In this document: one piece after another, positions 10,501 through 17,492 of the stretch
Position numbering within the stretch: position 1 is the first letter of the stretch
Layout: each line of letters starts with the position of its first letter
Source of the DNA: Roseburia_C sp031555935
Lineage (GTDB): Bacteria > Bacillota > Clostridia > Lachnospirales > Lachnospiraceae
DNA length: 64,000 nucleotides
Reading direction: 5' to 3'
Assembly (NCBI GenBank): GCA_031555935.1
Contig: JAVBTX010000009.1
Span: forward strand, 1-64,000
Position numbers and translations under genes: made by a program
The notes under the pieces: model-generated
The model's database searches: none
The model's input: the letters and a program-made list of their open reading frames with translations, nothing else
Told to the model about the DNA's origin: nothing

Positions 10501-13500
10501 TTACAGCCTTCCCCGTTTTGGATAATATAAGTCTGAGTTTCTACCTCGCTCTTGATAATACTATTTTCGCTAATCTTATTATTTGCATTGGAACTGCCGT
10601 TCCCGATGGCAAAATTTATCATGCCGCTTCCAGCATTTATGGTTCCGTCAATGACAGTTAAAAGCGTTGTTCCATCTGGTATATAAATACCAACCGTGGC
10701 GGTGCCGCTGCCGCCATTTACGGTTCCCTTATTCACAATAATCTTACCGGAAACATGCTCAAGCATGGCAATTCCCATGTTATAAACACCAGTTCCACCG
10801 TTTACGACTCCGTCCTCATTTACTTCAACGGTTCCCGTTCCTTTATTGTAGATACCGTAGTTTGTGGTTGGCATGGAAGCATTTCCACCGGTAATATTGC
10901 CGCCATTACTTACTCTAAATACACTATTCGCTGCTGAATCTGCTTTTAATTCAATTGCCGCTCCGCTTGCTGCGGTCAGCTCAGCCTGCCAGTCAACGGT
11001 TATTCCATCCGGAATGGACAGCTTAAGTGTCGCAGTTGGGGTCACATTCGCGGTTCCAGTAACGGTCAAGGTTGTTTTCGCCGCATCCCAGCTTGTGGTA
11101 AAGCCTGCTCGCTCGATTGTACTTTTAAGTGTTGACACTACAACGTAATCATCAAGGTCAATAAAACCGATATTACTGCCTTTCTCATAGGATATGCCAG
11201 ATTCATTTTCAGTGCCAAAATCCCATTTTACTGCAGCCGTTGACGGATTAACCGTTAAATCTGCTTTCCCTGCCGCTGTATACTCTGTCTCATCTGCACC
11301 GGTCCATTTGATTAAGATGACATCTTCATCCATCGTTGAATAGGAACTATCGGCAGCGCCAAGACCAACTGAATTGCCCATTAAATCTAATGTTCCGACA
11401 TTCTGATAAGCGATTCCATATCGCACAATTGAGATACTGTCTTGTACGGTCATCGTTCCTTCATTATAGATACCATGTGTTGAAATTATACCATCATCTC
11501 CTAATACGTATAATGTAGATGTATCAAGAAGCATGGTTCCAATATTTCCTATCCCCTGATTTCCTTGGGCAATTATGGTACAATTTATCACTTCGAGTGT
11601 GCAATCTTCCGCATTATAAAGAGCATAACCAGTTCCGTTTCCCGCAGTTATGGTACTGTTCTCTATTCTGGTGCTTGTGCTTGGGTTGTAATTTTCAACT
11701 CCATAGCTGGTAGCTCCACTGCCCCCATGAATCGTTGCGCCGTTCATGGTAAGCGTTGTTTTCGATGACAAACTTAATGCGGAAGACTGTCCGCTGCCAC
11801 TTCCGCCATTGACAGTTCCTCGATCGATAATTACCGTAGCCGTTACCGTAGCGTATATGTCAATTCCAGCACTATAACTTCCACTTCCGCCAGAAACGGT
11901 TCCGTTCTCACCGACCTCAATTACCACTCCGTTGGCGTTACTTAAAATACCGCTTCCGTCACTACCTGCGGTAATGCTGCCGCCGTTACTCACTTTAAAG
12001 ACACCATCCGCGGCTGAATCAGCGGCAATGACGATGGCATTTCCGGAAACAACTGCCATTTCAGCCTGCCAGTCAATTGTGACACCGTCTGGAATCGTCA
12101 ATGTCAGTGTTGATGCATTGGTTTTTTCACCGGTAACGGTGAGTGTATCACCAGCCTCGTTCCATGACACATCAAATCCGGCACTCTTAATTGTTTTTGC
12201 AATGGTTGGTACATTTACACCATAAACTTCCATATTAAGGAAGCCGACATTCTCACCATATGCATAAGAAATACCCGAGTTTCCTTGCGTATCTCCATTC
12301 CATTTCAGAACGGTTGTGCTTGGTTCCGGCGGAAATGATGCGTGATTTAAATCTGTGTTTGTTCCAACGCTATATGTTTTTCCGGTTGTATCTGCAACTG
12401 CCCAAGTAAATGTAATAACGTCACTGTCTCTTGTCACATAATTGGTGTTCGGTTTTGATGTACCAACCCCAACGGTTTTGCCTATAAGTCTCATGGTGGT
12501 GCCAGACTCGCCCTGGAATGGTGTACTTTTCACTGCCACTACCTGACTGTCCGTTATAGTTGCTGACGCCGTTGTACTCGTAACATTTCTGATACCCATG
12601 GCACTTGCGCCTTTTACATCTATTCTACAGTTCTCCACGGTGATGATACCGGCATTACGAATACCTGTGTCACCCGCGGTGTTTATCACACTGTCCGTTA
12701 TGGTAAGGACTGGTTTTGCGGTCTCATTTTTGGCGAGATATAATGCCGCACCATTTGCTGTTCCTTTTCCACCTTCCAGTAATGTACTGTCTTGAATCAC
12801 ACTATTCACATTGGTACTGCCATATAAGATTCCCGTACTATTTGTGCCTGTTCCGCCATTGATAACGGAACCGTTGATAATCGTAAGCAGTGTTGTCGTA
12901 TTAATCGGTATATGAATTGCCGTCGAACTTGTACTTCCAGTTCCGGCTTCCACCGTTCCATTGTCAACGATAATCGTACTTGATGTACCATCCATCTGCT
13001 TGATTCCATAACTATTAGTACCGCTTCCGCCTTTTACCTTTCCGCCGTTGCTCACTTCAATGGTTGCTTTTCCGTTATTTAGAATTGCGTAGTTATTCGC
13101 ACCGCTGCCACCGGTAATGCTTCCGGTCCCGCTAACCTTAAACACAGCACTCGCTTCGGTAGTCCCAGACAATGTGATTGCGGCATCATTACTTGCCGAT
13201 GACGTCATCACGGCCTGCCAGTCAACCGTTACATCCTTCGGAATGCCAAGTGACAGGGGGGCTACACCAGTCCGATTACCGGTAACGGTCAGAACTGTCT
13301 TGCCTTCATTCCAGCTTGTGGAAAATCCTGCATCGGTTAGAACTGCATACCAAGGTGTTATAGAAACTTTCTCACTATAATCGATGAAGCCAATATTATC
13401 ATTTAATTCGTAATAAACTCCTTCTTTGCCCGCTTCATTTATCATCCATTTTACCAAAGCTGGGTCACCATACAAGTTTGTGGCGCTCTCCTCAGTAACT

Positions 13501-14663
13501 GTATATACTTGATTTAAAAAACAGGCAGTGGTACATTGCACCACATTTGCATCAATGTCTGCTGGTGGTGTTTCTGTAACCGCTCTTTGCAAAAGGGCTG
13601 TATTTCCTTTTAAGGAGTAACTTCCCCCGTTATTACGGAAACAGTTTCCATACCAGCAAATTGCCTGACTATCCGTATATGTTGTCGTTCCGCCAGTAAT
13701 CAAAACACACCATTTATCGGTTTGATTATCACCGCCGTCTCCCTTTGCATAGATGATACTTCCATCCATAACATGCAATGTACCGGCACTCGTAATACCC
13801 TTTGGCCCTGCCGTATCTACTGTACTGCCAGCCAATGTAAGTCCCGCATCTGCCCCCAATGCAATCGCGGCTGGAGAATTCTGCCTCACAAGACTATTTA
13901 TTACATCTACCGTACCACAAGTAATCGTACTGTTTTCAATACGATGATTTTGACTCTGATTGGTTAGTGAAACTGCCTGAACATATAATGCGTCTCCAAG
14001 TATCTGCGCTCCGCTCATTGTCAGGGTTCCAGTTCCGGTTCCGGTCATATAGATGCCGTAATTATTGGTCGCACCTGTCCCTAAACTAATATTACCATTG
14101 ACATTCACACTGCCATTATAGTCGGATGCCGTATTGATGGCATATGTAGTTGCTCCGGTTCCGCCGCTTACAGTTGCCCCAGTCTCCACGGTAATATTGC
14201 CCGCTGCTGCCTCTGCGTAAATGCCGCCGCAAGGGCTTCCGCTACCGCCGCTGACACTACCGCCAGTTGCTACGACAATGCTGCCCGGACCGGCATTGTA
14301 TACACCATAGCCGCCACTGCCAGCGCCAATGATTCCGTTTACCCGAAAGACACTGGTGGCATCAGAATCCGCTAGAATTTTGACAGCATCGCCGCCGCTG
14401 CCACCGGTTAACGTTGCCTGCCAGTTAACCGTAATTCCTGCCGGAATCGTCAGCTCCAGCTTCTTACCATTTTGATTGCCAGTAACAGTCAGTACCGTAT
14501 CACCCTCACTGTACTCTGCTGAGAAACCGGCATTCTCAATCGTTTCCTTCAATTCAGAATGAGTTGGCTCCGCTTTGACTTCCATACTGGTGATTGGAAG
14601 CAGTGATAGCACCATACAAAATGTTAATAACCAACTCAAACTTCTTTTGATAATTTGTTTCAT
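4584..14663 (-). CDS. Giant secreted repeat protein (3359 residues), beta-helix-like with Flg_new, Ig-like and BspA-like ends
   Basis: Residues 1-31 are a signal peptide ending VKA. Eight units of 360-400 residues follow. Each begins like AGFxxSWNEAKTVLTVTG, continues through a conserved WQA motif (near residues 83, 484, 866, 1226, 1597, 1963, 2336 and 2703), then a long run of short G/S/T/N-rich strands of the GGxxxGGSG type typical of right-handed beta-helix adhesins, and closes with WSGADETEY and GxxYEKGSNxGFI motifs. After the eighth unit come one Flg_new repeat (about 3018-3094), a Big_2-like Ig domain (about 3098-3184) and BspA-type leucine-rich repeats to the end. There is no LPXTG motif or C-terminal membrane span, so how it stays on the cell is unclear. 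Probable role: adhesion or surface binding. The start ATG lies ~10 bases after an AGGAGAA site. The direct-repeat box upstream links it to the nearby two-component system. Confidence 0.85.
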   Translation of the reverse strand: MKQIIKRSLSWLLTFCMVLSLLPITSMEVKAEPTHSELKETIENAGFSAEYSEGDTVLTVTGNQNGKKLELTIPAGITVNWQATLTGGSGGDAVKILADSDATSVFRVNGIIGAGSGGYGVYNAGPGSIVVATGGSVSGGSGSPCGGIYAEAAAGNITVETGATVSGGTGATTYAINTASDYNGSVNVNGNISLGTGATNNYGIYMTGTGTGTLTMSGAQILGDALYVQAVSLTNQSQNHRIENSTITCGTVDVINSLVRQNSPAAIALGADAGLTLAGSTVDTAGPKGITSAGTLHVMDGSIIYAKGDGGDNQTDKWCVLITGGTTTYTDSQAICWYGNCFRNNGGSYSLKGNTALLQRAVTETPPADIDANVVQCTTACFLNQVYTVTEESATNLYGDPALVKWMINEAGKEGVYYELNDNIGFIDYSEKVSITPWYAVLTDAGFSTSWNEGKTVLTVTGNRTGVAPLSLGIPKDVTVDWQAVMTSSASNDAAITLSGTTEASAVFKVSGTGSITGGSGANNYAILNNGKATIEVSNGGKVKGGSGTNSYGIKQMDGTSSTIIVDNGTVEAGTGSTSSTAIHIPINTTTLLTIINGSVINGGTGTNSTGILYGSTNVNSVIQDSTLLEGGKGTANGAALYLAKNETAKPVLTITDSVINTAGDTGIRNAGIITVENCRIDVKGASAMGIRNVTSTTASATITDSQVVAVKSTPFQGESGTTMRLIGKTVGVGTSKPNTNYVTRDSDVITFTWAVADTTGKTYSVGTNTDLNHASFPPEPSTTVLKWNGDTQGNSGISYAYGENVGFLNMEVYGVNVPTIAKTIKSAGFDVSWNEAGDTLTVTGEKTNASTLTLTIPDGVTIDWQAEMAVVSGNAIVIAADSAADGVFKVSNGGSITAGSDGSGILSNANGVVIEVGENGTVSGGSGSYSAGIDIYATVTATVIIDRGTVNGGSGSGQSSALSLSSKTTLTMNGATIHGGSGATSYGVENYNPSTSTRIENSTITAGNGTGYALYNAEDCTLEVINCTIIAQGNQGIGNIGTMLLDTSTLYVLGDDGIISTHGIYNEGTMTVQDSISIVRYGIAYQNVGTLDLMGNSVGLGAADSSYSTMDEDVILIKWTGADETEYTAAGKADLTVNPSTAAVKWDFGTENESGISYEKGSNIGFIDLDDYVVVSTLKSTIERAGFTTSWDAAKTTLTVTGTANVTPTATLKLSIPDGITVDWQAELTAASGAAIELKADSAANSVFRVSNGGNITGGNASMPTTNYGIYNKGTGTVEVNEDGVVNGGTGVYNMGIAMLEHVSGKIIVNKGTVNGGSGTATVGIYIPDGTTLLTVIDGTINAGSGMINFAIGNGSSNANNKISENSIIKSEVETQTYIIQNGEGCKLTIENSTVITQSTGAISNEGTLLVDGCEITVVGTSELPLPLIGIYTCDGATTVKDSVVIVRGGQAFDDEDGDGELHLTGNTFGFGCDASSYTDAAADVILVKWSGADETEYIDGTKTDLTITPVGATAKWTQDESGKAGLSYEKGSNTGFINLADYMTITSIIITLRDAGFNVSENEDKSVLTVTNKDGVVPTGNLKLSIPDGVTIDWQAELNTTSGNAIEINADSAADSVFKVSNGGSITGGDNNGIGILSKASGVTIEVDENSTVSGGSGANPIGIYIDQGVSGAVIIIDGGTVIGGTATDGPTAICTNRSTATKLIIKNGAVINGGSAPDDKWSYAIEYASSNENSIITDSTLIGMGSGYALYYEGSDSLTIRNCELIGGIENEESPLNIDNCTITRNSSSGYALISYKGSVTVNDSIVIARNGAPFKNYIVAGGTLNLTGNTVGLGKQDNVNITSKTDDVILIKWSGADETEYAAGSDGDLTADPSEATVKWALGSNNESGVSYTLGSNTGFLDLDDYVLVSTLKSTIERAGFNVSESEDKTVLTVTNKEGVTPTGNLILSIPEGITVDWQAELSVTTGAAIVIAADSAADSVFKVSSGGSITGGDSSGSGILSKANGVTIEVCENATVTGGSGFSSMGIRIYDGISGTVIIDGGTVNGGTGTNYSTAIYIPQHTTTCLIVKNHADIDGGSANTSYGIDCYSTNENSIIEDSTITAGKGSGYVICYEGTEELLIRNCEINAQGNEGVLIINGYTTASVESYAKIENCTITVAGNSSSAYGISTEGTTIVKDSIVIARYGKAFDNDGGTLTLTGKTVGFEKASSSYTSKTDDVILVEWSGADETEYNEGTELDLTVTPSTATVKWKEALDGKAGISYEQGANTGFINLEAYMTINSILKVVKNAGFNASWNDVTKTVLTVTNKDEVVPTGNLTLSIPEGVTIDWQAEMAAANGTAIKINSDSAADSIFKVRNGGSITGGTSGSGESAGIQNDSDGTVRVDAEGMVCGGSGGTAVAILQTQGTSGKIIINQGTVNGGSGNTTIAISIKQSDALLSITGGTINGGSGTTSYGILNGSNNENNIITGNSTVIGGKGTTAAIVTINNAKLVIENSTITGIGGAIVDNNGTMKIDNCVLENTNDGSGNGVQNTAGTITVKDSVVIARYGKAFENSGGQLYPTGTTTGFGSVNSGYSMLLGDAIIIKWTGTDEAEYKEGMNTDLTVQPIDATISWRYNGAGKAGVAYEKGTNSGFINLSTYDVTVISIESILVDAGFDVSWNEAKTVLTVTGTADPSPASTLTLRIPDGITVNWQATLIADEGAAIVIDVDSAATGVFEVSDGSITGGENDGDDRSYGILNKGAGTIKVTGGTVNGGNGTTSYGIYDESEADVIISMTSGTINGGNGTASFGIYIPAESTTALVTTGGTIDGGAGNPSNGIYLGSSNATNKIEKTTVTGGTGNGFAIRMTAENSVLEIKESTITGLGARGVYNEKGTLTVNKSTIIVSGSTGSPYGIAGVDCDTTVTDSTVIVRYGTAFVQNGGTLNLNGNTVVLESQSSAYTNKESDVVMIRWTGDDEDEYLEGNKDNLTVVPAGAAAWSVQNGKSGIYYSKGDNQGFIDLSNYVVVIKMYTITYSGNGSTSGTVPSTSGTKYRTGTSVTVSGNTGSLAKTGYNFAGWNTKANGTGTNYAAGASFNIGADTTLYAKWTQNYVAVTNITGVPTAGKVGTTLTLAGTAAPSNASQKTITWSIVSKGSTGAKLNGKKLTFTNAGTVKVRATIKDGVAKGTDYKKDFTIRVKFNVTKGKTYTVSGLNYKATLVDNSGKKGVEVSVTGLAKNNKNAKTVTVPKTVKIKGATCKVTSIGDKAFKNNTKLKKITIGDNVKTIGISAFIYCTSLEIVSIGTGLTEIKTHAFCYDKKIKTFTIKSKNLKKIGAPHTFNQVKGTVKVPSSKLSAYKKLFKNQKGTEGIKFKKI

Positions 14664-14693
14664 CTAGTATTCTCCTAACTTTTTTTAAAGTTT

Positions 14694-14726
14694 ATTATAC
14701 AACAGCAACACAAATAGAACACAAAC
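14694..14726 (-). promoter_or_regulatory. Direct-repeat activator box plus -10 before the giant surface-protein gene
   Basis: On the minus strand: GTTTGTG (14720-14726), TTCT, ATTTGTG (14709-14715), 9 bases, TATAAT (14694-14699), again with no -35 hexamer. It is one base different in the repeats from the box at 4517-4534, and shares the preceding T-run and GC dinucleotide. Confidence 0.75.
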
Positions 14727-14728
14727 GC

Positions 14729-14769
14729 AAAAAAAAGGAATAGGCCGCATTTTACTGCAAACCTATTCC
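14729..14769 (-). terminator. Intrinsic terminator of pnp
   Basis: On the minus strand, GGAATAGGTTTGCA, a short loop, TGCGGCCTATTCC and eight T. It follows the pnp stop by 26 bases. Nearly the same hairpin sits at 140-176 beyond the far end of the surface-protein island. Confidence 0.88.
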
Positions 14770-14795
14770 TCATAATTTTTATCTTTTTTATTTTT

Positions 14796-16883
14796 TTATG
14801 CGTTTGGCACATCTTTGATGGAGAAGCTGATTCTGCCCATCTTGTCTTTACCCATACAGATACAGGTTACTTCCTGACCCATTGATAAAACATCTTCAAC
14901 ATGGTTGATTCTTTCTTTCGCAATCTTAGAAATATGAACCATGCCTTCTTTGCCTGGTGCAAATTCGATGAAGGCACCAAATTCTTTGATGCTGATTACT
15001 TTTCCGGTAAAAATCTGACCTTCACGGAAGTCAGTGGTGATGATGCGAATGATTTCTGCCGCTTCATCCATTTTTTCTTTATCGGTTCCGCAGATGCTTA
15101 CTGCACCTTCGTCATTGATATCAATCTTCACGCCAGTACGGTCAATGATTTCATTGATGGTCTTGCCACGCTGACCAACTACATCACCAATTTTTTGTGG
15201 GTCAATCTGAATCTGGAAAATCTTCGGTGCATACTGACCAACTTCTTTTCTTGGCTCTGCAATTGCGGTTTTCATAACGTCCATAATGACCAGTCTTGCT
15301 TCTCTGGTACGACGGATTGCTTCTTCTACGATTGGTCTGGTTAAGCCATGAATCTTAATATCCATCTGGATTGCCGTAATACCTTCGGTAGTTCCGGTTA
15401 CCTTAAAGTCCATGTCGCCGAAGAAATCTTCTAAGCCCTGAATATCGGTTAATACTAAATAATCATCATCACTATCACCAGTTACCAGACCACAAGAAAT
15501 TCCTGCTACCATTTTCTTGATTGGTACACCGGCTGCCATCAATGCCAGGCATGATGCACAGGTTGATGCCATCGAGGTTGAACCATTTGATTCAAAGGTC
15601 TCGGATACGGCACGAATTGCATATGGGAATTCCTCTTCTGTTGGCAGAACTGCGACTAAAGCTTTTTCTGCTAATGCACCATGTCCGATTTCACGACGTC
15701 CCGGTCCTCTGGATGGCTTTGTCTCACCAACCGAGTAGGATGGGAAGTTATAGTGGTGCATATATCTTTTATTTTTGATGTTTTCGTCTAGTCCATCGAC
15801 ACGCTGTACTTCTGATAGTGGTGCCAAGGTTACGATATCACAAATCTGAGTTTGTCCACGCGTAAACATTCCTGAACCATGTACTCTTGGTATCAAGTCA
15901 ATTTCTGCTGCTAAGTGACGAATCTGATCAATTGCACGACCGTCTGGACGTTTGTGATCTTTTAAAATCATTTTACGAACTGTCTTTTTCTCGTACTGAT
16001 AGATTGCTTCGCCTAAATAAGATAACCACTCTTCATTTTCAGCAAATGCTGCTTCTAATTTGGCGGTAATCTCACGAATATTTCCTTCACGAACTTGTTT
16101 CTCATCAGTGAATACTGCTTCTTCCATTTCTTCTGGCGTTACGATTTTCTTGATTTCATCGAACATCTCCTGTGGAATTGCACAGCTTGTATATTCATGT
16201 TTCGCTTTTCCAACTTCAGCTACGATTTTATTGATAAATGCATTGATGGTCTGGTTGATTTCATGTGCCATGTAGATAGCTTCAATCATTTTATCCTCTG
16301 GAATCTCATTTGCTCCAGCTTCGATCATGATTACTTTTTCCATTGTTGAGGCAACAGTCAACTGTAAATCACCATCATCCCATGATTTCTGTGATGGATT
16401 GACAATCAGTTCCCCATTTTCCATACCAATCTGTGTGGTTGCACATGGTCCATCAAATGGAATATCAGAAATGCAGGTTGCAATTGCAGAACCAATCATC
16501 GCTACGATTTCTGGACGACATTCTGAATCGACACTCATTACTAGGTTGTTTAAGGTTACATCGTTCCGATAATCTTTTGGGAATAACGGACGCATTGGAC
16601 GGTCAATTACACGAGAGGTCAGAACTGAATTTTCAGATGCCTTTCCTTCACGTTTATTAAATCCACCTGGGATTTTACCAATCGCATATAGTTTTTCTTC
16701 ATATTCCACACTTAGAGGGAAGAAGTCAATTCCTTCTCTTGGTTTCTCGGAAGCTGTTGCTACTGATAATACGGTTGTCTCACCATAGTGCATAAGTGCA
16801 CATCCATTGGCCTGCTTACCCACTCTGCCGATATCGACGGTAAGAGTTTTGCCTGCAAGCTCCATTGCATAACTTTGATACAT
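14796..16883 (-). CDS. pnp: Polyribonucleotide nucleotidyltransferase (PNPase)
   Basis: A 3'-5' phosphorolytic exoribonuclease acting in mRNA decay. The layout is standard: two RNase PH domains (the second with GSGMFTRGQTQ and SNGSTSMASTCA), then KH (VGQRGKTINEI) and S1 (GAFIEFAPGKEGMVHISKI) domains at the C-terminus. From the chosen start the protein is 695 residues, the usual family length. The frame stays open 26 codons further upstream, but AAGGAG sits 7 bases before the ATG at 16883, and the extension would have to begin inside the likely promoter and leader. It has its own extended -10 promoter and a leader hairpin. The neighbouring rpsO upstream is the usual pairing. Confidence 0.97.
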   Translation of the reverse strand: MYQSYAMELAGKTLTVDIGRVGKQANGCALMHYGETTVLSVATASEKPREGIDFFPLSVEYEEKLYAIGKIPGGFNKREGKASENSVLTSRVIDRPMRPLFPKDYRNDVTLNNLVMSVDSECRPEIVAMIGSAIATCISDIPFDGPCATTQIGMENGELIVNPSQKSWDDGDLQLTVASTMEKVIMIEAGANEIPEDKMIEAIYMAHEINQTINAFINKIVAEVGKAKHEYTSCAIPQEMFDEIKKIVTPEEMEEAVFTDEKQVREGNIREITAKLEAAFAENEEWLSYLGEAIYQYEKKTVRKMILKDHKRPDGRAIDQIRHLAAEIDLIPRVHGSGMFTRGQTQICDIVTLAPLSEVQRVDGLDENIKNKRYMHHYNFPSYSVGETKPSRGPGRREIGHGALAEKALVAVLPTEEEFPYAIRAVSETFESNGSTSMASTCASCLALMAAGVPIKKMVAGISCGLVTGDSDDDYLVLTDIQGLEDFFGDMDFKVTGTTEGITAIQMDIKIHGLTRPIVEEAIRRTREARLVIMDVMKTAIAEPRKEVGQYAPKIFQIQIDPQKIGDVVGQRGKTINEIIDRTGVKIDINDEGAVSICGTDKEKMDEAAEIIRIITTDFREGQIFTGKVISIKEFGAFIEFAPGKEGMVHISKIAKERINHVEDVLSMGQEVTCICMGKDKMGRISFSIKDVPNA

Positions 16884-16904
16884 ACTTGTTCTCCTTTTTC
16901 TTCT

Positions 16905-16931
16905 GCGAAGTCCTACTTCGCCATTATTATA
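16905..16931 (-). promoter_or_regulatory. Extended -10 promoter and leader hairpin of pnp
   Basis: TATAAT at 16926-16931 is preceded by TGC (extended -10); the -35 is poor. Just after it a perfect hairpin GCGAAGT, loop AGG, ACTTCGC (16905-16921) would form the very 5' end of the mRNA. E. coli pnp is autoregulated through a 5' stem-loop; a similar role here is only a suggestion. Confidence 0.55.
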
Positions 16932-17008
16932 GCAGAAGCCCGAAACTACTGAACTATACAACCCATGATTGTAAACTTCAGTGGTCTCGGTAACACCTCT
17001 GCATTATT

Positions 17009-17039
17009 AAAATAGAGCGGAATGCTCCGCTCTATTTTT
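17009..17039 (-). terminator. Stem-loop between rpsO and pnp
   Basis: Perfect 11-bp stem AATAGAGCGGA / TCCGCTCTATT with a 4-base loop and T-rich flanks on both sides. It follows the rpsO stop by about 20 bases and so probably ends or attenuates the rpsO transcript before pnp. Confidence 0.75.
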
Positions 17040-17061
17040 GTACGTGCTGTTATCCAAAGAA

Positions 17062-17328
17062 TTATTTTCTTAAGCCTAAACGCTCAATTAACGCACGATA
17101 TCTTTCAATATCGTTATCTTTTAAATAAGCTAACATTCCACGTCTCTGACCAACCATTTTCAAAAGTCCTCTACGGGAATGATGATCTTTCTTATTCGCT
17201 TTTAAATGCTCTGTTAATTCATTGATTCTTGCTGTCAAAAGTGCTACCTGAACCTCTGGTGAACCAGTGTCTCCTGGTGTTCTTCCGTATTCAGCAATAA
17301 TTGCTTCTTTCTTTTCCTTTGCTAACAT
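17062..17328 (-). CDS. rpsO: Small ribosomal subunit protein uS15
   Basis: An 88-residue protein with the family signature, including TGSPEVQVALLTARI and the basic core DHHSRRGLLKMVGQRR that contacts 16S rRNA in the central domain of the 30S subunit. AGGAGG lies 8 bases before the ATG. It has its own promoter (-35 TTTACA, -10 TATACT) and a leader of about 100 bases, long enough for the autogenous S15-binding element known in several bacterial groups. pnp lies downstream, as in many bacteria. Confidence 0.97.
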   Translation of the reverse strand: MLAKEKKEAIIAEYGRTPGDTGSPEVQVALLTARINELTEHLKANKKDHHSRRGLLKMVGQRRGMLAYLKDNDIERYRALIERLGLRK

Positions 17329-17331
17329 ATC

Positions 17332-17430
17332 GTTAACCTCCTAATATTATTTTTACGCCCTACGCTGTAAGTATGATACTCAGTAAAAGGTCGGAGTGTC
17401 CATCTACCGAATATGGGCTTTTTCATACCT
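17332..17430 (-). promoter_or_regulatory. Structured rpsO leader, possible S15-binding autoregulatory RNA
   Basis: The leader can be closed by pairing GTATGA near its 5' end with TCATAC at 17368-17373, enclosing about 45 bases that contain further short complementary runs (CGG with CCG, GGT with ACC), consistent with a multi-branched fold. S15 is known to regulate its own mRNA through such junctions. No structure was computed. Confidence 0.35.
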
Positions 17431-17435
17431 TGCAA

Positions 17436-17464
17436 AGTATACCATATATCCATTTCTTTGTAAA
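17436..17464 (-). promoter_or_regulatory. rpsO promoter
   Basis: -35 TTTACA (17459-17464), 17-base spacer, -10 TATACT (17436-17441), read on the minus strand. A sigma-A type promoter about 108 bases before the rpsO start. Confidence 0.75.
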
Positions 17465-17492
17465 CTTGTTTTTCTATTAATTTCGGCGTCCG

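Noticed and set aside
4584..14663. The giant gene as several ORFs or a frameshifted pseudogene
   Set aside because: The frame is continuous over 10 kb with signal peptide, eight complete units and a normal C-terminus.
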